Shown: in pieces, positions 31,600 through 41,235 of the stretch
Layout: each line of letters starts with the position of its first letter
Position numbering within the stretch: the stretch's first letter is position 1
NCBI GenBank assembly: GCA_009746045.1
Contig: RPFO01001861.1
Coordinates: forward strand, 52,501-104,808
Source of the DNA: Mesostigma viride
Lineage: Eukaryota > Streptophyta > Mesostigmatophyceae > Mesostigmatales > Mesostigmataceae
DNA length: 52,308 nucleotides
Direction of reading: 5' to 3'
Notes under the pieces: model-generated
The model's database searches: none
The model's input: only the letters and a program-made list of their open reading frames with translations
Told to the model about the DNA's origin: nothing
Position numbers and translations under genes: made by a program

Positions 31600-32767
31600 G
31601 GTAGCGTTATTGTATAGCTATGGTTATGCATGGATTACCACCATTTGCGCCTGCCGACACGGCTGCTAACGACAACACCTCCTTGTTTTCTGCCTTTTTG
31701 CGGGAGAGCGGGATGGTTGAGTTTCAACTGCCACTTGAATCCAACGTCCCTCACAGGACTCGGTCACTTTTCGGGGCCCTAATAACCGTCAAGCCTGTCT
31801 GTCCAGACTACGTGGAGGTACGGCAGCCCAGGTGCGCTTTGGTACTGGATACCCGAGTGTACGACCCACCCACGGTGTGCTCTGACCACCGGTTGCCGGT
31901 GTGCGCGACCACTTGGCTCCGGTTCCAGGCCACCAAGCGCCGCGCCCCAGTGGTACGTCCTGACTTGACTGCGATACGCCCCGTCCGTGGGGATCCTGAG
32001 GACTGGACGGACGCCGACCACGAACGGAAGGTTCCGGTGCCGACAGGCGTACCTGGCGGCCCTCCAGGGACGCCCAGGCGGACGTCCGGACGCGCTGGCC
32101 CACAAGGGTACGTGCTCCCAACGCCGCCATTTTTGCGGGCAATTTGCACGGCCCGCGCCCTGTTGCTGGTGGCGTGGCACCTGCCGGCCATGCCCCGCCG
32201 ACGACCCGGCCCGCTCTACCGCCAGGACCCCAAGGTCTTGGCCGCCCGGCACCGGTACGTCGCCTCAAGCGTGACCGGGACCCGCTGCTGAAACCGGTGC
32301 TCAAGGCCGCCCTTGTGGAGCTGGCCTACGCACAGGCTCAGGACGCAGAGGCGGCCCAGTGGCATCGCGGATGCCAACAAGGCCTGCCAAGCTCGCAACC
32401 AGGGCACTTGACCACCTAAGTTCTGCTGAGCTGCTGAAGACCCCTGACCCGGTGGTGAGGGATCTTCGATCTGCTGGCGTTCTGCAACCGTACGTCCTGC
32501 TCTCTGATGAGCCTCCGCCTGCCGAGTGGCAGACGGCCATATCCGAGTCATGCTGTACAAGAAGGGCTCTGCTGCTGACCCCGGTAACTATCGGGGTGTG
32601 CACATGTCTGCCTCCAGATTGCCACGCTGAAGAAGGTCTTCATGCGCATATGATGCTGCACAGGCTCCACGCCGCGCTGGACCCACACCTGGCTGAGACT
32701 CAGATGGGTTTCCGTCGTGGTCGTAATGTTCACTGTCATGTTCATGGCTGTATTAATTTGTCGCGCG
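31600..32767 (+). pseudogene. LINE ORF2: endonuclease C-terminus to RT start
   Basis: The first part ends with DPPTVCSDHRLPVCATTWL, the SDH-type motif that closes APE endonuclease domains of LINEs. Further on, over three frames, come a linker and the reverse transcriptase start: DPGNYRGVHMSAS-like and LHAALDPHLAETQMGFRRGR. At least three frameshifts occur. The 5' end is cut in gene C DNA. It continues at 33630 after the fold-back insertion. Confidence 0.68.
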
Positions 32768-32772
32768 CCGGT

Positions 32773-33624
32773 AGTTAGGTTAATATTGTGCGGAAACCTT
32801 TTGCCACTTGGGCTTCAGCTCAGGTTCCGCACAATATTACCGGCGATAACCACTCGCCGGGGTTATATTGTGCGGAACCTGAGAATTAAGCCCAAGTGGC
32901 AAAAGGTTTCCGCACAATATTAACCTAACTAAAACCTATAGCCTCTTGGGGCGAGGACGAATCACTAGGCTCGGAACACCCGTAGATATGAATATGATCG
33001 AATATGAGCGCCGGTTCGCACAAATATCGATATGAATATGATCGAATATGAGCATCTCCTTGGTGCGCATATGATTAGAGCCGGGTGCCAAACCGGAACG
33101 AATTATTCCCCAAATAATTTGCTTCCGAGTGGATTCGAACCTGCGTCCCGCAAGGATCCAGGTCTTAGTTAGGGGTTAAAATATTGTGCGGAAACCTTTT
33201 GCCACTTGGGCTTCTCAGGTTCCACACAATATTACCGGCGATAACCACTCGCCGGAACACTCAAGTTCACGCCGGAAGCGAATTATTTGGGGAATAATTC
33301 GTTCCGATTTGGCACCCGGCTCTAATCATATGCGCACCAAGGAGATGCTCATATTCGATCATATTCATATCGATATTTGCGCGAACCGGCGCTCATATTC
33401 GATCATATTCATATCTACGTGTGTTCCGAGCCTAGTGATTCGTCCTCGCCCCAAGAGGCTAGGTTTTAGTTAGGTTAATATTGTGCGGAAACCTTTTGCC
33501 ACTTGGGCTTCTCTTACCGCCGGCGTGAACTTGAGTGTTCCGGCGAGTGGTTATCGCCGGTAATATTGTGCGGAACCTGAGAAGCCCAAGTGGCAAAAGG
33601 TTTCCGCACAATATTAACCTAACT
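32773..33624. mobile_element. 852-bp composite fold-back element in LINE ORF2
   Basis: It begins AGTTAGGTTAATATTGTGCGG and ends with its reverse complement, flanked by CCGGT on both sides (32768-32772, 33625-33629). Removing the element and one CCGGT restores an open RT frame across the join (FVARRLMEEVRR), which fixes the boundaries. Inside are a 160-bp palindromic unit (32773-32932), a similar one at 33462-33624, a half unit at 33171-33281, and long inverted arms (about 32933-33127 against 33278-33476, with TATGAATATGATCGAATATGAGC). No protein is coded. Superfamily unassigned; a 5-bp duplication is seen. Confidence 0.82.
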
Positions 33625-33629
33625 CCGGT

Positions 33630-34974
33630 TGATGGAGGAGGTGCGTCGCCTTTGCCCTGATGGTTTGCCGCGCTGGTCTTCATTTTTGTCGACTATATCA
33701 AGGCCTTTGACATGCACGGTCCTCTCGGAAGGCTCCTTGGTTGGGAATTGGGCCATCCTAGCTCTGCTGGTCATCGGGTACCTCCAGCCTTTATTGCTGC
33801 CATTCGTCGACTGTATGAGTGAGGGTTCACAGGCAGTAGTGCGGACTGCGGAAGGCACCACCCCCCATTCCCCCTTCACCACGGGGTGTGGCAATTAGGT
33901 ACGTTGTGTCCTGTCCCCATATCTGTTAATTCATTATTGTCGTGGATCACGTCATGCGCCGGGCACGTGCGCGCTTTACTGCTCTTAAGGGGTTCGAGCC
34001 CGGCTTGGACATCCTTAACGAGCGCGAGCACGGTGGGGGCGGCACTGGCTACCGCCTAGTGGCCGACCTGATTTATGCGGACGACACCATGCACCCTCAT
34101 ATCGCGCGCTCCGAGCACATTCAGACCTGGCTGGACTGTTTGGGCTTGGAGGCGAGGGCGGTGGGGCTGGAGATTAGTGTCAAAACCGAAGCGATGGTGA
34201 TTGGGGCCTCCAGTCGCCCACCGCTGCCGCGACTGCTGGACGGGACGGAGGTCCCGTTCCGTGATCCGGCTTCAAACTGTCGGGGAGCATGCATGCTCCC
34301 CGACACCGCCGACGATGTGGACATCCGCATCGGCCTGGCCTGGGCCAGGCTCTGTTCGCTCAACACCTATAATGGCGCTCGAAGGGCCTGGGCGAGCATC
34401 ACAAGCGCATGCTCTTCAAGGTCCTCGTCCTCACGGTGCTTACGTATGGCGCCGATCGAGGCGTGGACACTCACGGACACACTGGCGGCTAAGCTCGACG
34501 GCACGGTTTACATCGATGCTCCGACAGGTCCTGAATGTCTACAGCCTGGTTCTCCAAGCATAAGTCATTAGAGTCTTTGTATCAGGGGATGCCTCGTATT
34601 TCGGACGACATTAGGCAGCGTAGGATAGCATTGTAGGCCGGACATCTTGCTCGCACCAGCCAGGTCGACACCGCGCCCTTGGTCTGGCCGGCCCCCAGCG
34701 GCTTGGCCAACCAGGGCGGCATATCTTGACCTGGCGCCTGGCCCCAAGGACCTTCCTAGGAAGCTAGGTAAACCTGCCATGAACTACACCCAGATGTTGC
34801 TGGCCGACCTAGTGGTCCCAGCTCAGTTTGAACACCGCATCCACTCCCTTCTTTGGAGTGCCATGCAGAACAAGACGAGGTGGCAGAAGATTGTCCAGGC
34901 TCACACGCCAGCCCCTGTGGGCAAGCCACCTCCCCCCAAGAGGAAGGGGCGTTTTGCTGATCGAGTAGTGTAGT
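33630..34974 (+). pseudogene. LINE ORF2: RT palm (YADD) to C-terminus
   Basis: Motif A-like FVDYIKAFD (around 33690), then LVADLIYADDTM (YADD, motif C, around 34080), HIQTWLDCLGLEARAVGLEI, LLDGTEVPFRD, AWTLTDTLAAKLDG, LYQGMPRISDDIRQ and a basic C-terminal end. Frame changes occur near 33700, 33895 and 34275 (an extra GGGAGCATGCATGCTCCCC palindrome-like duplication), and near 34420 and 34520. It is defective but near complete for the RT region, the best copy in the window. The ORF1-only elements share its 3' end. Confidence 0.8.
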
Positions 34975-35112
34975 TAGGATTTTCTAGACTAGATAGCTTA
35001 GCGTTAGGTTAGTTCGATTACGTGCCGGCTTCGTCCACCTCCACCCACCCAGCCAGGAATATGTGCTACATGATCTCCCAACGGAATTGAATTGAATTGA
35101 ATTGAATTGTAA
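34975..35112 (+). mobile_element. LINE 3' UTR and (ATTGA)n tail
   Basis: A short 3' region starts with TAGACTAGATAGCTTAGCG, like the start of the ORF1-only 3' region (GTAGACTAGAAAGCTTAGTG at 35810). It ends ATATGTGCTACATGATCTCCCAACGGA followed by (ATTGA)n. The shared start and end support use of one reverse transcriptase by both element types. Confidence 0.68.
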
Positions 35113-35437
35113 CATAACTCCGTTGGGAGTATATGTAGCACATAGCCCAGAGAAGGGGCATATGGCCTATCATACATTCTAGGCTACTTCATGCAAGGGT
35201 GGGAATGTAAGCTACCCCTGCTCTAGGTGCACCAGGGCACCTGCACCCTCATGGTCTATCACGCTATGCCCGGGTAAGGGGGGAGCATGCCTGTGAGGGA
35301 GGAAGATCATCATGGCTATACAAGAGCTAGGACATGGCTTCTCGACAGAGAGCATCTCTCTGCATGGCATAGCATGGCTCAATTCTTAATGCAACATCCC
35401 CAACGGAGGCATGTTATAATTAATTTAATGAGGGATC
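35113..35437 (-). mobile_element. LINE 3' end, opposite strand, tail-to-tail
   Basis: Read on the minus strand it is the 3' region of the ORF1-only family (TGCATTAAGAATTGAGCC, GGTGCAGGTGCCC, GGGCTATGTGCTACATATACTCCCAACGGAG). It ends in hairpin 35118-35129 and shares the ATTGA tract with the plus-strand LINE end at 35085. Confidence 0.68.
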
Positions 35438-35457
35438 AACGCGGGCGGTGGGGTTGG

Positions 35458-35572
35458 CAGTGTGAGCTAGTACGGCAATACGGCAATACGGCAATACGTC
35501 AAAACCTCGGCCTATCGCGTATTTCATATAATACGGCGTGTAATTAATAATACGGCGCACTAGCTCACACTG
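35458..35572. mobile_element. 115-bp hAT-like MITE
   Basis: Termini CAGTGTGAGCTAGT and its reverse complement, with a flanking 8-bp duplication GGGGTTGG at 35450-35457 and 35573-35580. The empty site is visible in the paralog near 34166 (GGGGCTGGAGATTAGTG). An 8-bp duplication with CAGTG-type ends fits the hAT superfamily. No coding capacity. Confidence 0.87.
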
Positions 35573-35614
35573 GGGGTTGGAGATTAGTGTCAAAACTGAG
35601 GCCATGGTGACTGG

Positions 35615-36231
35615 CGCAGCAACAACGGCGACGGGAGTTATGGCCGACCTACCTCCAGCTTCGGCAGACGGCGGGGCAGAAGCCGGTCTAGACTGGAAGG
35701 GGGCGGACATCTACGTCGCCCACGTACAAGCCCTGGCAGGCGACCCCTGCCGCCCCAGCCACCCCAGCCACCCCAGCCACCCCAGCCTAGGGAATATATA
35801 GCAGTAGTGTAGACTAGAAAGCTTAGTGACGTGGCCATGTATGCCTACGTGATGGGCCCACACCCGCCCTTGCAATAGCCGTAGCAATTTCGAGTCATGC
35901 TTTGCCCATGCAGGGAGTTACTCCCTGCTGAGAGGCCATGTGTACCCTAGCTATAGCCTAGCCACATACCTTCCACCCCATATGTCATGCAGGCCTTCTA
36001 GGCCCTCTCCTCAAGCCCCCCCTGGGTGCCTGTACGTGCTTGTTTAGGAGGCATGAACCATCATGGCGGTGCAGGTGCACCTAGTGCACCCAGAGCAGGT
36101 GATAGTTGTACATCCTACACCTGCAGGTTGTCGCCCTGATTGTATTACAAACCCATAGATGCCCCTTTCTCAGGGCTATGTGTTACATATGGCTCCCCAC
36201 GGAGCTATGATTTTAATTAATTAATTAATTA
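35615..36231 (+). mobile_element. 5'-truncated ORF1-only LINE with 11-bp TSD
   Basis: It starts in the ORF1 C-terminal module (AQQQRRRELWPT), runs through a (CCAGCCACC)n Pro-coding end, the stop, the AGCAGTAGTGTAGACTAG 3' region, hairpin GCTCC-CCAC-GGAGC (36192-36205) and an AATT tail. Flanks ATGGTGACTGG (35604-35614) and ATGGTAACTGG (36232-36242) are the target duplication, inside the LINE RT frame. It has no ORF2. Confidence 0.85.
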
Positions 36232-36892
36232 ATGGTAACTGGGGCTACCAGTTGCCCGCCGCAGCCACGGCTGTTAGATGGGACGGAGGTCCCGTTCCGT
36301 GATCGCTTCAAACTGCTGGGGAGCATGCTCCCCGACACCGCCGACGATGTGGACATCCGCACCGGCCTGGCCTGGGCCAGGCTTTGCTCGCTCAACCCCT
36401 AATGGCGCTCGAAGGACCTGGGCGAGCACCGCAAGGGAGTGCTCTTCAAGGTCCTGGTCCATGCTCACCTACGGCGCCGAGGCATGGACGCTCACGGACA
36501 CGCTGGCCACCGGGCTGGATGGCACAGTTACCAGGATGCTTCGACAGGTCCTGAACGTAGGGTTTTCCACACGTAGGTCTTTTCAGTCTTTATATCAGGG
36601 TATGCCTCGCATTTCGGACGAGATTAGGCAGCATAGGATAGCATTCATAGGACATCTTGCTCGCACCAGTCAGGTGGACACCGACCTCGGTCTGGCCGGC
36701 CCTCAGCGGCTTGGCCAACCAGGGCGGCATATCCTGACCTGGCCTGGCCCCAAGGACATTCCTAGAAAAATGGGTAAACCTGCCATGAACTACATACAGC
36801 AGTTGCTGGCCGACCTAGTGGTCCGTTTGAACACGGTCGCATTTCCTCCCTCTCTCTTGCTTGGACTTGCTCATCAACTAACTGGGGGGTAG

Positions 36893-37299
36893 GGACTCCC
36901 ATCTCTCATGCCCGAAGGCAAGTATTATCAGCCTTCTTCACAGGCTCCTGGGCGTCATATCCATGCCCGGCAGGCGCAGCCTGCGTGACAACCTAGGCCC
37001 CGGCCGCTACGCCCACTATTATTGACAACGAGGTCGAGTACCACTCGGCCACACCGGCAGGCGGCATAGGAGCAGGAGGACCTCCACATATCCGCAAATA
37101 CTTTGCCCACCTCGAGGACCAACACGGCAAGTACACCTGTGCGTCACGCACAACGGCCGGCCGGCGGCGCCACCTGGCCGGGCAGGCCGGCCCCTTGGGG
37201 GCTCCGGCTTGCCGCAGCCTGGCAACGCGACTCACGGTATTCCTCACAGCCCCGGCTGCTGGGCGCCCCCTCGAAGGCCATGCAACTCCATTGTCACCA
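36893..37299. other. Interval between LINE remnant and gene B 3' end
   Basis: GC-rich. A short plus frame includes PPHIRKYFAHLEDQHGKYTC, reminiscent of a zinc-finger (BED-like) pattern but too weak to call. Nothing else seen. Confidence 0.3.
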
Positions 37300-37310
37300 A
37301 GCTAGCAGTA

Positions 37311-37340
37311 CGTTACATAGATATTACAGTATCTTACAGT
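37311..37340 (-). terminator. TGTAA cluster 3' of gene B
   Basis: Three TGTAA motifs on the minus strand (complement of 37313-37317, 37324-37328, 37334-37338) lie about 120-145 nt downstream of the gene B stop. TGTAA is the usual green-algal polyadenylation signal. No such tight cluster was seen right after gene A. Confidence 0.5.
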
Positions 37341-37457
37341 AAGGTCCTCGCCAAAACAAAAAACAAGCGCAATTTCTACCTTGTTTCAACATGTAATGTG
37401 CCTAGCTGTGTGCGCAATGCTACCCAAGGAAGTCTGTCCCATTTTCCAGCAGAAGAT

Positions 37458-37932
37458 TTACAGCGCCGCAAAGTCGCAGCGCTTCCAAACAAAGCCCGCC
37501 AGCTTTGAAAACGCAGCCTTCGTGTACTGGACCTGGTTTTGGAAATCACATCGAGATTCCTTTCCATTGTGCTTGAGCACCTCAGGAGTCAGCAGTCCCA
37601 CCGCGGGATGGCCCAACGACTGACATGCCAGCAGGAGGTCGGGCAGATCGGGAAGGAACGGCACGGCCATCTTGCCCGAGCCGTCTGGCAGAAACAGGGC
37701 CCTCACCTCCTTGGGGACATCGGCCGCATCGATGGCTTTCGCCACCAAGTCCAAGACGTGGGCATCCTCGGTGCGCACGATCGCCTTCGTCCCTGACCCA
37801 TCGAGGTAGAATCCCGTCATGAGGAGCGGCAGCAGCCGAGGGGGAGACGGGTTGAACCGGTAGGCCCTGTGGGCACCCGGCACGCTCCTGGTGGTTTCCA
37901 GCTGCCCCATCTCTGCCTGCTGTCGAACAAGG
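37458..37932 (-). CDS. Gene B exon 7: C-terminal half of the ParA-like ATPase
   Basis: It opens after acceptor TTCCCCGCAG at 37933 and ends at TAA. Its 475 bp are 1 plus 158 codons, in phase with exon 6. Blocks: SLVRQQAEMGQLE, YRFNPSPPRLLPLLMTGFYL, ALFLPDGSGKM, VPFLPDLPDLLLACQSLGHP, AVGLLTPEVL. It is like gene A exon 7 throughout, with an extra VLDLVAKAIDAADVPKEV helix. The frame stays open further upstream through G-rich DNA, but that is intron sequence. Confidence 0.75.
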
Positions 37933-38068
37933 CTGCGGGGAACGCAAATCCAGCATACGAGAAAAGGGTGGTGGTGAGGGTGGTGGTGGCGGTGGCAGTG
38001 GTGGTGGTGGCATCCAGGGTGGGGTTCGGCAAGAGAAGACAACAAGGAAAAATGCCTCACGTCCAAGT

Positions 38069-38590
38069 CCTCCCCCTCCCCCTCCCCTCCCCCTCCCCCT
38101 CCCCCTCCCCCCTCCCTCCCCCTCCCCCTCCCCTCCCCTCCCCTCCCCCTCCCCTCCCCTCCCCCTCCCCCTCCCCCTCCCCTCCCCCTCCCCTCCCCTC
38201 CCTCCCCCCCTCCCCCCCCTCCCCCTCCCCCTCCCCCTCCCCTCCCCCCCTCCCCCTCCTCCCCCCCCTCCCCTCCCCCTCCCCTCCCCTCCCCTCCCCC
38301 TCCCCTCCCCCTCCCCTCCCTCCCCTCCCCCTCCCCCTCCCCCTCCCCCCCCCTCCCCCCCCCTCCCCCTCCCCCTCCCCTCCCCCTCCCCATTTTTAAT
38401 GCTGCCCGAGGACCCCCACCCCTACCCCCCATCCCCCCATCCCACCCCCCCCGCCCCCGCCCCCGCCCCCCCCCCCCGCCCCCGCCCCCGCCCCGCCCGC
38501 CCCCGCCCCGCCCCCGCCCCGCCCCGCCCCCGCCCCCGCCCCCGCCCCCGCCCCCGCCCCCGCCCCCACCCTCCCGCCCGCCCCCGCCTG
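38069..38590 (+). repeat. (CCCCTC)n and (CCCCCG)n tracts in gene B intron 6
   Basis: About 320 bp of nearly pure CCCCT(C) polypyrimidine (38069-38390), a short unique gap, then C and CCCCCG runs (38440-38585). The sense (minus) strand is purine- and G-rich, so triplex, R-loop or G-quadruplex structures are possible. Confidence 0.92.
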
Positions 38591-39402
38591 TGCTCATCCC
38601 AGCATCATCACACCGATGCCCTTCCAATCTCCTCCCCCTGCCACCAGCCAAATGCCGTGCGAAAGTGTGCGCCTGCGTGTAGTGCAAGGGAGAATACACA
38701 TACCCACGCATGAGTGCGTTCCCGTAACCGTATTGTATACGTATTTAGTATACATGGATACAACAGGAAGCTGTGCTTGCGAGTGTGCAGGCAGGCACAG
38801 AAACGCGTGGGCCATGAGCAAACAGCATATTTTGCACAACAAGAAGGTGAAGGTGCAGGCTCAAGCCAGAGCTGGCCTTTGCCAGCGACAGACAAGCGCT
38901 CGGGTAAAAACAGAGCAGCAGCAGAGCAGCAGCCGAGCGAGGCATTCTGCATGGGGCAGCCTAGCTGGCTGAATCCATACAGGGCTCTTCTAAAGTGATT
39001 GTCTCACAATAGTGAAATAGTTTGGTACCATACCGGATTCGAAATAAATAATAGTAGACAGCCACATTAGTAGACAGCCAAGGGGTGGAAGCATACAAAG
39101 AATCTCACTACATGGCTTTGTTATGACTTATGCCTGCATGGAAAAAGGAAAATACAGTCAATTTCATTCAGGAACTTCAGCATGGCGATCCCATTCGTGA
39201 AAAAACAATCAAAACATGTCTACTGCGAAGGCTTCTGCATTTGTATGTAATAGAAGACAAACATGTCAGTCCAGTTCTTCCCTTGTGAATGATGGCACAG
39301 GCACTGTCCTTACCAGGCAAATAGTTGTGTACATTATACGATACTGATTATCTGTACACGATTTACACCAGGGCCAAAATCACAGATAAAGTCGCCACCC
39401 AC
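38591..39402 (-). other. Rest of gene B intron 6
   Basis: Plain sequence without an accepted exon. Short frames on both strands lack family signal. Confidence 0.5.
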
Positions 39403-40164
39403 CTGGGCAGCACCGTGTGCAGCAGGCCATGGACGGAGCTCGCCGAAAATAAGTCGGGCTGAAACGTGGGAATGATGTAGTCGCAGCTGGCCAGCAGCAT
39501 CTGGTTGGCTTCGGAGGAACTCGGCCCAAAGTCGCAGATCATGTACTTGATGCAGTGCGCCCGGGCAATGTCGTGCAGTGCCTCCCGGAAGCCTCCCAGG
39601 ACCATGTGTGCCTCTTTCCGGACATTCTCCGCGTTGTTGCTGCACAGTTGCCCCCTGGCCTGCTTTACCCGGGGCTCCAGCATTAAATGCAGGTCCTTGT
39701 CCCCTGGCAGCAGGAACAGGCCGTGTTTGAAACCGGGGTACTCCTCCTGCCCGTCATCGTCCAGCTTCGTCTTGAAGTGGAGGATGTCAGCGGGGGTGGG
39801 CTTCCCCTTGAACGCTGCCTCTAGTACACGCTTCAGGGTGACCCTGAACGGCCTGCCCTTGCGGTCAAAGGACCCCTGCTGGCAGAGTTTCTCCGGATAC
39901 TTGCCTTGATTCGGCATCTCTGGCAGCTGGAAAATACCCAAGTCTGGAGAAGAATCGCACAGCATAGACCCATCAGGCAGCCGAGGACTCCCGGTTGCAT
40001 TGCCCATGCCGGGAAAACGGTCCTTGGGAGAGGAGGCTACCTGCCTGCTGAAGAAAGCGGTGAGGCTGCACTGGGGGTCACAGTCCACATAGCAGGTGCG
40101 GCAGCTGTACTCCTCCACCAGCGTGTAGCCCAGGTTGATGGCGGTGGTGGTGCTGCCCGCGTCG
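39403..40164 (-). CDS. Gene B exon 6: ParA/MinD-like ATPase core
   Basis: 254 codons' worth, acceptor TGCATGCAG, donor CCCAG^GTGGGT, both as in gene A. It begins (G)DAGSTTTAINLGYTLVEEY, then CRTCYVDCDPQCSLTAFF, GKPTPADILHFKTKLDDDG, GLFLLPGDKDL, ARAHCIKYMICDFGP and CDYIIPTFQPDLFSASSV. The Walker A' and Walker B-type aspartates are kept. The P-loop reads YRGDAGSTTT after splicing: the signature Lys is Arg, one Gly is Asp and the catalytic Lys is Ser. The substitution is thus shared with gene A but the loop has drifted further. A 24-residue shorter variable loop follows the DxDPQ strand. Confidence 0.8.
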
Positions 40165-40891
40165 CTGCATGCAGTCAAGTAACCAAGCACATGTCAATCA
40201 GGACACCGTCACAGTCACAGGTGTTCCATAGCACAAATTATTACTCGGGTGTGGCAAATAAGAGGTCTTAGCTTGAGAAGCAGGCACTGTCACGGGCCAA
40301 AAAATGTCTATGGTGTCTAAAATAATCTTTCTGTGCAAGGCCACGTGATGCCTACTACCATCATGCACATAGAAAAGTTGTGCTGCACATCAAATGCCAC
40401 CACCGGGTGGCAGCATAGGGATGGTTGGGCCTGGCTTAGGATTGGATGACTCCTCACCCTCCCCTACCACCCTCATGCCATCTTCCACAGACCTAAATCG
40501 GTATCCCTTAGAAAGTTCTCCTGAAAAATTTCCTGACTCTCCTCCATGGCTACGCTGCCATTGACAAATTCTGCCACTACCCTCCCTCATGTAACCAGGA
40601 GCCACCATCCCTCGTTCACGCAACGTTGTGCATGTTTGCCTCAGAACCATGCCACAGGGAACACAATTGCGGAAAAGTACTCTCTCTCAAGCCACTATTC
40701 CATCGGCGTTATGATATAGAAAAGAAACCAGCACATCCACACTTTGGTAAGATTGGTGTGCAGGCAATTATCAGTGCTGCAAAACAAATTTACCGCCCTT
40801 CCCCCAAATTACATCGGCAAAAGATTTCGAGAATGGGATCGACTATGGAATTGTTCAAGTCAAAGGGGGGGGGAGCTGGCGACCCGCTCAC
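40165..40891 (-). other. Gene B intron 5
   Basis: 727 bp between donor GGG^GTGAGC and acceptor TGCATGCAG. No repeat or gene recognised; a minus frame at 40390-40650 is not convincing. Confidence 0.5.
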
Positions 40892-41235
40892 CCCCTGTAG
40901 CTGCAGCACGCGATGATGACAGCTGGCGCCGGCTCTGCCGCAGATGCTGTAACATTGGAGGCTGCAGCTGTTCCAGTGTTGGAGGCTGCAGCGGCGTTGC
41001 AGTTGCTCAGGGGCTGTGCTGCAACACCAGAACCACCGTAGTTATTGTTGCTGGGTGGCAGCCAGCCCACATGGGCGGGTGCCTTCCCTTCGGGGTCAGC
41101 TCCCCTGTTGCCTTCCGCAGGTGCAGGCAGAAGAAGCGGCCTGGCTGGTTCGTCCGGAGAGGTTCTCCCCACCCCTTTTTCAGTGAGCTGTGCTGGGGGG
41201 GTGTCTGGGCCGGTACTACCCTCCTCCAGGGGTCC
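40892..41235 (-). CDS. Gene B exon 5: linker and first ATPase strand
   Basis: Acceptor TTTGTCACACAG; 344 bp, phase 0 to phase 2. It starts GPLEEGSTGPDTPPAQLTEKG, then TSPDEPARPLLLPAPAEG, an Asn/Ala-rich disordered linker, and ends EPAPAVIIACCSYRG, the strand entering the P-loop. The start and end are conserved with genes A and C while the middle is free to vary, as expected for a linker between domains. Confidence 0.72.

Larger units (their letters stand above)
35438..36892 (+). pseudogene. LINE ORF2 fragment carrying two nested insertions
   Basis: The host frame reads (with insertions removed) LEISVKTEAMVTGATSC, LLDGTEVPFRDRFKLLGSML, DTADDVDIRTGLAWARLCSL, then WTLTDTLATGLDG, LYQGMPRISDEIRQHRIAF and KPAMNYIQQLLADLV. 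It is 5' truncated just before LEISVK. It is interrupted by the MITE 35458-35572 and by the ORF1-only element 35615-36231. The sequence is about as close to 33942-34800 as two members of one family. Confidence 0.8.

Noticed and set aside
37933-38711. Gly/Arg-rich N-terminal extension of gene B exon 7
   Set aside because: It is the CCCCTC/CCCCCG tract read on the minus strand. The acceptor at 37933 with matching phase, and the same boundary in gene A, mark it as intron.
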